Part shown: one piece after another, positions 1-6,828 of the stretch | Numbering within the stretch: position 1 is the first letter of the stretch | How the letters are laid out: each line of letters opens with the position of its first letter | Assembly: GCA_002414505.1 (NCBI GenBank) | Contig: DHZF01000062.1 | Span: 14,300-22,292 of the forward strand | Direction of reading: 5' to 3' | Origin: Hyphomonas sp. UBA5111 | Lineage (GTDB): Bacteria; Pseudomonadota; Alphaproteobacteria; Caulobacterales; Hyphomonadaceae | DNA length: 7,993 nucleotides | The notes under the pieces: model-generated | Databases searched by the model: none | The model's input: only the letters and a program-made list of their open reading frames with translations | Told to the model about the DNA's origin: nothing | Made by a program: the position numbers and the translations under genes

Positions 1-1119
1 CAGGATGTGAACCCGGAAGACATCGAAGAGGCAGATGTGTTCGCCATCGAGATGGATGGCGGGGTCTCCTGTGTGCAGGTCTTCTTCATCCGGGCGGGGC
101 AGAACTGGGGCGCGACCGCGCACTATCCACGCCATGAGCGCGAGCAGACACCGGAAGAAGTGCTGTCGGCCTTCCTCGTGCAATTCTATGACAAGCGTCC
201 GCCACCCAAGCTGATCCTCGTGAATCGGGTACCGGACCAGGCCGAACTGATTGCCGAGGCGCTGGAGCTGAAGGCGGGCCGCAAGGTCGAAGTGCGCCGG
301 CCCGAACGCGGCAGCAAGAAAGACCTCGTCACGCAGGCCGCCCGCAATGCCGGCGAAGCCCTGTCGCGCAAGCTGGCCGAGACGGCGAGCCAGGCGCGCC
401 TGCTGGCGGAAGTGGCGAAAGTGTTCGAGCTGGAGTCGCCGCCGGAACGGATCGAAATCTACGACAACTCCCATATCCAGGGATCGAACGCCGTAGGCGG
501 AATGGTTGTCGCCGGACCGGAAGGCTTCATGAAGAATGCCTATCGCAAGTTCAACATCAAGGACACGAGTATCGAGCCGGGCGATGATTACGGCATGATG
601 CGCGAAGTGATGCGCCGCCGCTTTTCCCGCGCCCTGAAGGAACGGGAAGAGGGCAATGGCGCGAACTGGCCGGACCTCGTGCTGATCGATGGCGGCCTTG
701 GACAGCTGAACGCCGTGATCGAGGCCCTGGTAGGAATTGGTGTGACCCCGGAGGATGTGAATCTCGTCTCCATTGCCAAGGGTGTGGACCGGAATGCGGG
801 ACGGGAACAATTCTTCCGGCCGGGCCGGGCGCCCTTCAAGCTGCCGGAGACGGCGCCTGTGCTCTACTATCTTCAGCGTTTGCGGGACGAGGCCCACCGC
901 TGGGCCATCGGCGCGCACCGGGCCAAGCGATCCGCCGCTATCAAGACGTCACCGCTCGACGAGATCGAAGGCGTCGGCCCCGCGCGCAAGAGGGCGCTGC
1001 TGCACCATTTCGGATCGGCCAAGGGCGTGTCCCGCGCAAAGGTCGCGGATCTGATGGATGTGGAGGGCGTCAATGAAGCGCTCGCCGAACGCATCTGGGG
1101 TCATTTCAATAGCGGCTAG
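1..1119 (+). CDS. uvrC: UvrABC excinuclease subunit C, C-terminal part (5' end outside window)
   Basis: UvrC makes both incisions around a DNA lesion during nucleotide excision repair, after UvrA/UvrB have located the damage. The frame is open from base 1, so the gene enters from the left. About 372 codons are present, against roughly 600-640 for a full UvrC, so the N-terminal GIY-YIG nuclease and the UvrB-binding UVR motif lie outside. What is present is the RNase H-like 5'-incision nuclease: IYDNSHIQG (Asp153, counting the GTG at base 7 as 1), a [10 protein letters not shown] segment near 192-201, LVLIDGG (Asp228) and [10 protein letters not shown] (His317). These match the conserved acidic/His active-site motifs of the family. 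A tandem helix-hairpin-helix DNA-binding domain follows at about 325-368 (IEGVGPARK, then [12 protein letters not shown]). No catalytic motif is missing. The stop overlaps the convergent regulator gene, leaving no room for a separate terminator. Confidence 0.96.
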   Translation, partial: QDVNPEDIEEADVFAIEMDGGVSCVQVFFIRAGQNWGATAHYPRHEREQTPEEVLSAFLVQFYDKRPPPKLILVNRVPDQAELIAEALELKAGRKVEVRRPERGSKKDLVTQAARNAGEALSRKLAETASQARLLAEVAKVFELESPPERIEIYDNSHIQGSNAVGGMVVAGPEGFMKNAYRKFNIKDTSIEPGDDYGMMREVMRRRFSRALKEREEGNGANWPDLVLIDGGLGQLNAVIEALVGIGVTPEDVNLVSIAKGVDRNAGREQFFRPGRAPFKLPETAPVLYYLQRLRDEAHRWAIGAHRAKRSAAIKTSPLDEIEGVGPARKRALLHHFGSAKGVSRAKVADLMDVEGVNEALAERIWGHFNSG

Positions 1120-1727
1120 GCGTGCCCCTGCTCGACCCGGGCGTTGAGGTTTTCGATATAGCTCTCCAGCAGATGGACGAGTTCGTCTTCCAGCACATCC
1201 GGATTGAGCTGGAGCTCCGGTTCGCCCGCCGCAGCGCGCAGGAGTTGCACGGCGGTGTGCGTCAGGATGAAGGCGGCCTCACGCCCATGCGGGAAATCGA
1301 AACTTTGCTGTCCACTGATCGATTCCAGAAAGGCGTAATGCTGGCGGCTCATCTCGTCGCTGCCGCCAGACCGGAACAGCGCATCGGACAGGATTAACCG
1401 TGTCTGGGGAGACCCTTTCGGGCCATACATGAGGGCACGGATGATCGCGCGAATGCCGGAGGTTTCAGGCGCTTCGAGCACCAGCGCCGTGATCATCTTC
1501 CGGACATCATCGCTCTGGCGTTTGCTGAGCGCATAGAGGATCGCCTCCCGATCGGAGAAGTATTGGTATAGCGTGCCGATACTGACGCCGGCACGGTCGG
1601 CAATGTGATTTGTGGTCAAGTCTGTGAGGCCATCCGATTCCAAAAGCTGAAACGTCGCTTCCAGTATGGCCTCCACCGTCGCCTGCGCGCGCGCCTGTCT
1701 TGGTTTTCTTCTTGTCTTTTCAGTCAC
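1116..1727 (-). CDS. TetR/AcrR-family transcriptional regulator
   Basis: The product is a 203-residue DNA-binding repressor-type protein of usual TetR length. The N-terminus is basic ([18 protein letters not shown]), followed by the three-helix DNA-binding domain: helix 1 about 14-31, then the helix-turn-helix at about 37-58 with the family pattern [24 protein letters not shown]. Residues after about 70 form the helical ligand-binding/dimerisation domain, which does not reveal the ligand. The start is GTG at 1725-1727. An in-frame TAA lies seven codons upstream, so no longer form is possible, and the Shine-Dalgarno match is weak (GGA about 9 nt upstream). The gene diverges from the MpaB-like oxygenase with a palindrome between them, which suggests autorepression and control of that gene. 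The 3' end overlaps uvrC tail to tail by 4 bp. The family call is secure; the target is inferred. Confidence 0.95.
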   Translation of the reverse strand: MTEKTRRKPRQARAQATVEAILEATFQLLESDGLTDLTTNHIADRAGVSIGTLYQYFSDREAILYALSKRQSDDVRKMITALVLEAPETSGIRAIIRALMYGPKGSPQTRLILSDALFRSGGSDEMSRQHYAFLESISGQQSFDFPHGREAAFILTHTAVQLLRAAAGEPELQLNPDVLEDELVHLLESYIENLNARVEQGHA

Positions 1728-1749
1728 TTGTGCGTTCCGATTTGCTTAA

Positions 1750-1775
1750 CCATACGCATTTCCTGATGCGAGTGG
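1750..1775. promoter_or_regulatory. Candidate TetR-family operator (26-bp imperfect palindrome)
   Basis: The arms are 10 bp with 8 of 10 positions complementary around a 6-bp centre: CCA-nn-CGCAT, then TTCCTG, then ATGCG-nn-TGG. The inner CGCAT/ATGCG pair and the outer CCA/TGG pair are perfect. Size, symmetry and location between a TetR-type gene and its divergent neighbour fit a homodimer (or pair-of-dimers) operator. Assigning it to this particular regulator is inference from position. Confidence 0.55.
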
Positions 1776-1826
1776 AATATCTGAGCGTTGCTTACATTAT
1801 AGGGCGACGACTGCCAAGAACACTAC

Positions 1827-1832
1827 AGGAGG
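1827..1832 (+). promoter_or_regulatory. Strong ribosome binding site for the mpaB-like gene
   Basis: A full AGGAGG lies 7 nt before the ATG at 1840. This fixes the start codon and suggests efficient translation once the gene is transcribed. Confidence 0.85.
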
Positions 1833-1839
1833 CGTCTGG

Positions 1840-3162
1840 ATGAAACCTTCGCTCGCGCAGGTACACGAACGGATTGCACTTCAAAAGTCAGCCTTGCCGG
1901 AGATGTACGGCAATATCGATTTTTCTCAGTCGCCGGAACGCTACACAGAGTGTGTCGAGGACAGCTCGCTGCCGGAATCCCTGCGCCAGATGCCGCCGCC
2001 CCCTGCGGATATGGTCGGGCGGGTGAAGGCCTACACGATGCTGGGGGATGTGACCGCGGATGCCTATGCGGCGCTGATGGGGGAGTATGGCTTCAAGCGC
2101 CTCGTCCAGATGCTGACGACCGCTTGCGACAAAGGCCTGGACGCTGTGCCCGATGCGCCGCCGGAGCTGGTGGCGCTGATCGAGGAAATGGAAGCCAAGC
2201 CTGACTGGCTGGACATGGATCTTGTGCGCGAAGGTGCGCGCCTGAACCGGTTGCCGATGGCGATCACCTCTCCGTGGATGATCCGGGGCGCCTTTCTCGC
2301 GACCTTCCTGAACAAGTATACCGCGCTGCCAATGGCGATCACGGGGACGCTGGGCTATTCCACGTCTGCGCGCCGCGTGAACGAGACGGCGACCTTCTTC
2401 ACCGTCACCACGCTGCCCGGCGCGCTGGAGCCGCGCGGCGAGGGCTTCAAGGCCGCCGCCATGGTGCGCCTGATGCATTCCATGGTCCGGTTCAACATCC
2501 TGCGCAAAATGAAGACCTGGGACGTTTCCGTGTACGGCATTCCGGTGCCTCAGGTGGATCAGATGCCGGCTGGCCTGATTGATGTGTTCCTGCTCGCCTA
2601 TCAGATGCTGGGCGAAGGGCGGACCGAGTTCACGGCCGAGGAGCGGGCGCGTGTCGAGTTCAGCCGGTATCGGTGCTACTTGCTGGGCCTGCCGGAAGAC
2701 CTGCTGATGGATACGCCGCAAGGCATCATCGACATCATGAATGCACGCAGCGCGTCCATCCGGGAAGGCTTTGATGATGAAACCTGCGGCACACTCGTGC
2801 GGGCAACACTGGAGGCGTACTTGCCGCCGGACCGGAAGCTCGGCCATCGCGTGTTCAATGCGCTGGAAAAGCGGCTCGCGCGGCTCGTTCTGGTGAAGCA
2901 TTTCCTGGGCGGCGACAGCCAGATAGCGCGTGAGATCGGCGTCCCGGTCGGGCCGCTGGACTATGCCGTCGCGATGGTCCTGTTTCCCTATATTTCGGCG
3001 AAGATGGCGCTGTATCGCTTCGCCCTGTCCGTGCCCGGATTACGGGGTATGGCAGACCGCCGCCTGACCGCACGCATCCGCCGCCTGCTCAAGCGCTACG
3101 GCCATGCCGAGTTCACAACAGATGCTGAAGCTTATCGTCCTGCAGTTCCCGTGACTGCATGA
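1840..3162 (+). CDS. MpaB/Lcp-family (DUF2236) haem oxygenase-like protein
   Basis: This 440-residue protein belongs to the oxygenase MpaB / rubber-oxygenase-catalytic-domain (DUF2236) family, whose members include latex clearing protein Lcp and fungal MpaB. Characterised members are b-type haem proteins that cleave C=C bonds of isoprenoid chains with O2. The key pattern is visible: an RxxxT motif (Arg179, Thr183, in ARRVNETATFF) followed about 30 residues later by RLMHSMVR with His213. These correspond to the Lcp Arg/Thr pair and proximal haem histidine. A VYGIPVPQVDQ segment (about 231-241) follows, as in relatives. No signal peptide or Tat motif is seen, unlike secreted Lcp, so a cytoplasmic or membrane-associated place is likely; a hydrophobic stretch lies at about 375-398. 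The start is fixed by the AGGAGG. The gene is monocistronic, ends at a strong terminator and is probably controlled by the divergent TetR-type regulator. The substrate cannot be read from sequence. Confidence 0.88.
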   Translation: MKPSLAQVHERIALQKSALPEMYGNIDFSQSPERYTECVEDSSLPESLRQMPPPPADMVGRVKAYTMLGDVTADAYAALMGEYGFKRLVQMLTTACDKGLDAVPDAPPELVALIEEMEAKPDWLDMDLVREGARLNRLPMAITSPWMIRGAFLATFLNKYTALPMAITGTLGYSTSARRVNETATFFTVTTLPGALEPRGEGFKAAAMVRLMHSMVRFNILRKMKTWDVSVYGIPVPQVDQMPAGLIDVFLLAYQMLGEGRTEFTAEERARVEFSRYRCYLLGLPEDLLMDTPQGIIDIMNARSASIREGFDDETCGTLVRATLEAYLPPDRKLGHRVFNALEKRLARLVLVKHFLGGDSQIAREIGVPVGPLDYAVAMVLFPYISAKMALYRFALSVPGLRGMADRRLTARIRRLLKRYGHAEFTTDAEAYRPAVPVTA

Positions 3163-3175
3163 CGGTGGGAGGGGA

Positions 3176-3227
3176 GTTTGGTGCCCCCCGAGGGACCCGG
3201 GTGGGCGGGGGGCATCAAACGTTTTTT
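3176..3227 (+). terminator. Strong rho-independent terminator after the mpaB-like gene
   Basis: A 14-bp stem pairs 3176-3189 with 3207-3220, including a run of six C paired with six G and one G-U wobble. The loop is 17 nt and the stem is followed by G and six T (3222-3227). The orientation of the T-run makes this a + strand terminator, 13 nt after the mpaB-like stop. The T-run overlaps the TAA stop (3226-3228) of the convergent peptidase gene. On the - strand the hairpin comes right after that stop but lacks a following U-run, so termination there would be weaker. Confidence 0.9.
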
Positions 3228-4719
3228 AATCCCCACTATCCATGGACAAGATGATCTGGGCATAGCCTTCCGACAGGCGTTTCATGTTCTCGACCGCCAG
3301 GCGCTCATTGGTGCCGTGAAAGCCGGACAGGTCTGCCGGGCTGAGCACGGACGGTGCAAAGCGGTAGACGCTGTCGGTGATCGCGCTGGCATAGCGCGCA
3401 TCCGTGGCGCCCAGCACAAGGCCCGGCGCAACCGGTACGCCGCCCCCCTGGGCATCCGCCACGCTGGCAAGCACGGCATAGGCCTTGTTGTCGGTAGGCG
3501 AGACTGGCGACGCTTCGCTGCCGCTGATGCCGCCGTCGGACACGCTGACCTCAATCCCCTTGATGTCAGACGTGACGTCTTTCACATGCTTGATCACGTC
3601 CTCGACCGTGTTGTTCGGGTGCACACGGAAATTGACGGTCGCCATGGCGCGCTGGGCCAGCACGTTTTCCTTGGCAGACCCCGTCAGCATGGTGGGCGCG
3701 GTGGTCGTGCGGATCATGGCATTGCCAGCGGGGATGCCAGCCATCGCGGAATCCACACTGCCTTCGAATAGCCAGAGATTGGCAAAGGCCATTTTCTGCA
3801 TGAAGGGCAGGTCGGGCGCGGAAACGCGGAAGAGGTCAGACACCGGAGGTTTGGAGAAGTCCGCCGGCATCTGATTCTCATCAAGCGCGACAATGGCGCG
3901 GGCGAGGCGCACGGCTGCGGAGTCGCGCGGCGGTGTCGAGGAATGTCCGCCTTCGGCCAGCGCCGTCAGGGTCAGCGTGAGATAGCCTTTCTCCGAGACA
4001 CCGATATAGGCCATCGGCTTGCCGGTGAGCGGGGACGGGTCGATGATCGCAAAGCCTTCGTCGAGCGCCATGACCGGTTTGATTCCGCGGGCCTTGAGCA
4101 GGGCGATGCCAGCCTCTGCGCCATTGCCAAGCACTTCCTCATCATGGCCGAACATGAAGATGACGGTACGCTTTGGCTGGAAGCCATCTGCGGCGAGCGC
4201 GTCAGCCGCTTCCATCAAGGCGACAAGGCTGCCCTTGTCATCCAGCGCGCCGCGGCCATAGACATAGCCATCGACAATCTCGCCTGCGAAGGGCGCGCCG
4301 GTCCAGTCGTCCTCAGTGCCGATATTCACGGGCACCACATCCTGATGCGCCATCAGCAGCAGCGGGTCGAGCGAGGTATCAGAGCCTTCCCATGTGTAGA
4401 GCAGGGTCAGCGTGCCGGGCACCAGTTCGCGTGTCATGGCAGCATGCGCGGCCGGGTAGGTCGTCTCCAGCCAGTCATGCAGCTCCAGCCATGGGCCTTC
4501 CTGGCCGGGGCGGGGATCGCCGGAGGCGACGGTGATGGTACGGAACCGGATGGCTTCGCTGAGATGGCCTGCGGCGCTGTCTGCGGAGACGGCAGGGACG
4601 TCCGGCAACGCCACGCGTTCACCGGCCGAGGCACCGCCATAGGTGAACGTGCGGAACAGGATCATCCCTATCAACAGCACAATCAGGGCAATTGTGCCCA
4701 ACAGGATTTTCTTCAGCAT
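3226..4719 (-). CDS. Membrane-anchored M20-family zinc metallopeptidase (carboxypeptidase S / PM20D1-like)
   Basis: A 497-residue amidohydrolase/peptidase of the M20 family, in the longer branch that includes yeast carboxypeptidase S and animal PM20D1. Residues 5-22 are a hydrophobic N-terminal segment after MLKK with no clear cleavage site, which suggests a signal anchor and a periplasmic catalytic domain. The di-metal motifs are all visible: MAHQDVVPV (His125, Asp127), YGRGALDDKG (Asp160), GHDEEVLGNG (catalytic Glu194, metal Glu195), MALDEG (Asp220) and GFHGTNE (His468). GGHSS (His259) lies at the lid/dimerisation-domain boundary. The enzyme is therefore probably active, cleaving a peptide or N-acyl-amino-acid amide bond; the substrate is not evident. 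The ATG start follows a good GGGAGGA ribosome site (4729-4735). It is divergent from a GPH transporter with 120 bp between their starts, so shared regulation is plausible. Confidence 0.92.
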   Translation of the reverse strand: MLKKILLGTIALIVLLIGMILFRTFTYGGASAGERVALPDVPAVSADSAAGHLSEAIRFRTITVASGDPRPGQEGPWLELHDWLETTYPAAHAAMTRELVPGTLTLLYTWEGSDTSLDPLLLMAHQDVVPVNIGTEDDWTGAPFAGEIVDGYVYGRGALDDKGSLVALMEAADALAADGFQPKRTVIFMFGHDEEVLGNGAEAGIALLKARGIKPVMALDEGFAIIDPSPLTGKPMAYIGVSEKGYLTLTLTALAEGGHSSTPPRDSAAVRLARAIVALDENQMPADFSKPPVSDLFRVSAPDLPFMQKMAFANLWLFEGSVDSAMAGIPAGNAMIRTTTAPTMLTGSAKENVLAQRAMATVNFRVHPNNTVEDVIKHVKDVTSDIKGIEVSVSDGGISGSEASPVSPTDNKAYAVLASVADAQGGGVPVAPGLVLGATDARYASAITDSVYRFAPSVLSPADLSGFHGTNERLAVENMKRLSEGYAQIILSMDSGD

Positions 4720-4728
4720 CGGTCCATT

Positions 4729-4735
4729 TCCTCCC
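4729..4735 (-). promoter_or_regulatory. Ribosome binding site of the M20 peptidase gene
   Basis: Read on the - strand this is GGGAGGA, 9 nt before the ATG whose A is at 4719. A second ATG (4725-4727) lies between site and start, but it is out of frame and too close to the Shine-Dalgarno to be favoured. Confidence 0.7.
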
Positions 4736-4794
4736 GGCTCATCTTTTCTCCGGTGTCAGGCCCGACCGCCCCGACGTCAAGCGCTCAGGGGATA

Positions 4795-4821
4795 AAAAAA
4801 TGACTTGGCCGTCACGTTTTT
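4795..4821. repeat. Imperfect inverted repeat upstream of the GPH transporter gene
   Basis: The arms AAAAA-A-TGAC and GTCA-CG-TTTTT flank a 6-nt centre TTGGCC. TGAC/GTCA pair perfectly, and A5/T5 pair after a small bulge. As DNA the TGAC-N6-GTCA core is a plausible dimer-binding site; as RNA it gives a weak hairpin with an A/U base that overlaps the leader ORF start. Its function is not known. Confidence 0.35.
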
Positions 4822-4847
4822 ACCGGGCAGGCTGTGCATATGACTGA
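4800..4847 (+). CDS. Possible 15-residue leader ORF overlapping the transporter start
   Basis: ATG at 4800 is preceded by AGGGG (4787-4791) with 8 nt spacing, a better ribosome site than that of the transporter itself. The frame reads MTWPSRFYRAGCAYD and stops with TGA at 4845-4847, 8 nt inside the transporter gene in another frame. Such an arrangement would allow translational coupling or reinitiation at 4840. The peptide has no run of one amino acid that would point to attenuation. It may be chance; conservation would decide. Confidence 0.3.
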   Translation: MTWPSRFYRAGCAYD

Positions 4848-6210
4848 CGCTCGTGGCCCGCGCCTGTCCCTACCGAGAGTACTCGCCTTTTCCTCGCTCA
4901 GCATACCGCTGGCGGGGGTCGGATTGCCTTTGGCGGTGTATCTTGCACCGCTCTACGCCAATGAAGTTGGCCTTGGACTGGAGCTTACCGGCTTCCTGTT
5001 CATGGTCCTGAGGTTCTGGGATGTTCTGACCGACCCGATCATGGGGTATGTGGTCGACCGCTATCGCAGCCCGTGGGGCCGGGTACGGCACTGGATCGTG
5101 CTCAGCGTCCCGCTGCTGGGGCTTGCCACCTATTTCGTCTATATGCCGGAACGGGGCGCCGGGCCGGGCTATTTCGTCGTCTGGATGCTGCTTTTCTATG
5201 TCGGTTTCACTCTGTTGCAGACGGCGCGGTCGGCCTGGGTGCCGGCAATTGCCGTAGACTACGATGACCGGTCCCGCTTCTTCACTTGGGCGGAAGTGAC
5301 CAGCATTGTCTCCATGTTGGCGTTGCTCGCGGTGCCGGCGATCCTGGGCATGTCCGGGGTCGAGGTCGATCGGTTCGGACAGGTCGCTGTGATGGGCTGG
5401 GCCTTGCTGATCTCGCTGCCAATCGTTGCGTTTCTCTCCTGCGCCTTCGTGCCTGACAGACAGATGCGGGGCGACCGCGGCAATGCCATGAAATTCGATT
5501 TCAAGGCCATCGTGGCGGCGCTGAAAAACCGGTATCTTGGTTCGGTACTCCTGATGGAATTGCTGGTCGGGACGGCAATCGCGATTACCGCGTCGAACTA
5601 CCTGTTCGTGGCGGAATATGCGTTCGGCCTGTCGGATTCGATGTCCAGCATTGTCCTGATGATCTTCTTTTCCACGGCGGTGGCCGCCCTGCCATTCTGG
5701 CTCAAATTCTCGGCCCGCACGGAGAAGCACACGGCGTTCCTGTGCGCGGTGCTCATGGGGATGTCGAGCTATGTGATCTATTATTTCGCAGCACGCAGCG
5801 GCGGCGGCTTCGGGCCACTCTTGATTGGCGCACTCGTCAATGGGGCAGCCTTCAGCGCGCCGGTGGTCATTGCGCGCTCCATGGCGGCGGATGTCGTGGA
5901 ATACCAGGCCGCCAAGACGGGGGAGAATCGCGCCGGGATCTACTATTCCGTGCTGACCAGCGTCTACAAGGTGGGAAACAGTCTTGCTTTCGGGATCGGC
6001 TATTTTGTGCTGGGCCGGGTCGCAGGCTTCCGGCCGGGCGTGGAGAATTCTCCTGAAGCCATTCACGGCCTGATCATCGTGTTCTGCCTGTTGCCCATGA
6101 TCCTCTATGGTCTCGCGGCAATTGTGGCGTCCCGCTATACGCTCACCCGGTCGATGCAGCTCGACATCAGCAAGAGCCTCGATCCGCGCGGACCCGAGAT
6201 GCTGGACTAG
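4840..6210 (+). CDS. GPH-family (MelB-like) major facilitator cation symporter
   Basis: A 456-residue inner-membrane transporter with about 12 hydrophobic segments. It belongs to the glycoside-pentoside-hexuronide:cation symporter family (MFS_2), whose members typically bring in sugars or glycosides with Na+ or H+. The family signature RFWDVLTDPIMGYVVDRYRS is at 58-77; Asp61 and Asp65 occupy the positions of the MelB cation-site aspartates Asp55/Asp59. The next loop has SPWGRVRHW. A second family segment, AADVVEYQAAKTGENRAG then YKVG (Lys377), is at about 349-379. ATG at 4840 is preferred because CAGG (4828-4831) is spaced 8 nt from it; an in-frame GTG at 4834 would be too close. The real substrate is unknown. 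Divergence from a peptidase raises the idea of a non-sugar or conjugated substrate, but this is only context. It ends 6 bp from the convergent DUF924 gene. Confidence 0.9.
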   Translation: MTDARGPRLSLPRVLAFSSLSIPLAGVGLPLAVYLAPLYANEVGLGLELTGFLFMVLRFWDVLTDPIMGYVVDRYRSPWGRVRHWIVLSVPLLGLATYFVYMPERGAGPGYFVVWMLLFYVGFTLLQTARSAWVPAIAVDYDDRSRFFTWAEVTSIVSMLALLAVPAILGMSGVEVDRFGQVAVMGWALLISLPIVAFLSCAFVPDRQMRGDRGNAMKFDFKAIVAALKNRYLGSVLLMELLVGTAIAITASNYLFVAEYAFGLSDSMSSIVLMIFFSTAVAALPFWLKFSARTEKHTAFLCAVLMGMSSYVIYYFAARSGGGFGPLLIGALVNGAAFSAPVVIARSMAADVVEYQAAKTGENRAGIYYSVLTSVYKVGNSLAFGIGYFVLGRVAGFRPGVENSPEAIHGLIIVFCLLPMILYGLAAIVASRYTLTRSMQLDISKSLDPRGPEMLD

Positions 6211-6220
6211 CCCGGACTAG
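6204..6220. repeat. Short direct repeat at a convergent gene junction
   Basis: GGACTAG occurs twice, at 6204-6210 and 6214-6220, separated by CCC. The first copy carries the transporter's TAG stop on +; the second carries the DUF924 gene's TAG stop on -. No terminator hairpin fits in the 6-bp gap. Confidence 0.6.
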
Positions 6221-6828
6221 AAGCCGCCGCCTTCAGCAAGCCACGCAGCTTCCTCAATGGTCGTCTCCCGGCCAAGCGCCTTGTTGCGGTGTGGGAAGCG
6301 GCCGAAATCCTGAATCACTTTCAGGTGCTGTTCGGCATAGTCGAGCGTGCTCTTGGCAAACTCCTTGAATTCGGGGCGGGCGTCTTCGACCAGTTCGCGG
6401 AACAGGGCGACGCAGCGTGTCTGGTCTTCCAGCGATTCCGAATGTTCCAACGGCAGGCAGAAGAAGACGCGTTCGGTCTCACTGAGCGTCTTGTGCCCGT
6501 TCAGGGCCAGACCATCCTTGCACATACGAAGGGCAAGTGAGTCCTGGCGAAACGCGCGCGCCTCGCCGCGGAACAGGTTGCGGCTGAACTGGTCGAGCAC
6601 GATGATCGCCGCAAGCCGTCCGCGCGAGCCATCATTGGCCCAGTCATCGGAAAAGGGGAGGTGAGAGGCATCTTCCAGCAGGCCGAGGAAACGGGTCCGG
6701 ATTTCGGCATCGGTCTCATCCGACTTCCCGAACCAGAGTTTGTGTTTTTCCTGCAGCGAATCGGCCGAGTTGCGCGTGTCTCCGATCCAGTAATCGAGCA
6801 CCTGCTCCGGCGTGGGCACTTTAGTCAT
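6217..6828 (-). CDS. DUF924-family protein of unknown function
   Basis: This 203-residue protein has the recognisable features of DUF924, a small, mostly helical family common in proteobacteria with a TPR-like fold and no established function. Conserved pieces seen: an N-terminal VLDYWIGD (10-17), [18 protein letters not shown] (30-47), [11 protein letters not shown] (78-88), a LPLEHSES segment (125-132) and C-terminal [23 protein letters not shown] (175-197). It has no signal peptide or membrane segment, so it is probably cytoplasmic. Its ATG (6826-6828) overlaps the TGA of ubiG in an ATGA, so it is very likely co-transcribed with ubiG and translated by coupling. This hints at, but does not prove, a link with ubiquinone or methylation metabolism. 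Length is normal and no frameshift is seen. Confidence 0.9.
   Translation of the reverse strand: MTKVPTPEQVLDYWIGDTRNSADSLQEKHKLWFGKSDETDAEIRTRFLGLLEDASHLPFSDDWANDGSRGRLAAIIVLDQFSRNLFRGEARAFRQDSLALRMCKDGLALNGHKTLSETERVFFCLPLEHSESLEDQTRCVALFRELVEDARPEFKEFAKSTLDYAEQHLKVIQDFGRFPHRNKALGRETTIEEAAWLAEGGGF

Larger units (their letters stand above)
1728..1839. promoter_or_regulatory. Divergent promoter region between tetR-type gene and mpaB-like gene
   Basis: These 112 bp are AT-richer than the flanking genes and must hold the 5' control sequences of both divergent genes. An AT-rich TTACATTATAG stretch at 1792-1802 is the best candidate -10 region for the rightward gene, but no convincing -35 hexamer lies at the right distance, so the promoter assignment is tentative. 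The candidate operator at 1750-1775 sits just upstream of that element and 22 bp upstream of the regulator's start codon, where a bound repressor could affect both directions. Confidence 0.5.
4720..4839. promoter_or_regulatory. Divergent control region between M20 peptidase and GPH transporter
   Basis: These 120 bp separate two divergent starts. On the - strand a TTGACG (complement of 4775-4780) is a fair -35 hexamer for the peptidase, but no good -10 lies 17 bp on. For the transporter, the notable items are a possible leader ORF from 4800 and an imperfect inverted repeat at 4795-4821, both described separately. No firm promoter can be named. Confidence 0.4.

Noticed and set aside
7..9. GTG at base 7 as the true start of uvrC
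   Set aside because: The frame is open to the window edge, and the protein lacks the N-terminal UvrC domains, so the start lies upstream of the window.
1888..2901. Long open frame (337 codons) on the - strand inside the mpaB-like gene
   Set aside because: Antisense to a gene with clear family motifs, rich in His/Arg/Gln with low-complexity composition typical of reverse-strand frames in high-GC DNA, and no recognisable domain.
3190..3206. ACCCGGGT palindrome in the terminator loop as a separate regulatory site
   Set aside because: It lies inside a hairpin loop that already explains the region, and an 8-bp G/C palindrome is expected by chance in DNA of this composition.
3943..4803. Open frame (286 codons) on + antisense to the M20 peptidase and across its promoter
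   Set aside because: The - strand frame carries every M20 metal motif; the + frame shows no family resemblance and is best explained by codon bias.
4834..4839. GTG at 4834 as the transporter start
   Set aside because: It would lie only 2 nt after the sole Shine-Dalgarno-like bases (4828-4831); ATG at 4840 has a workable 8-nt spacing. The difference is two residues.
4870..6066. Long open frame (398 codons) on the - strand inside the GPH transporter
   Set aside because: Antisense of a hydrophobic membrane protein gives charged, His/Arg-rich nonsense; no ribosome site or domain was seen, and the + strand frame has the GPH signatures.
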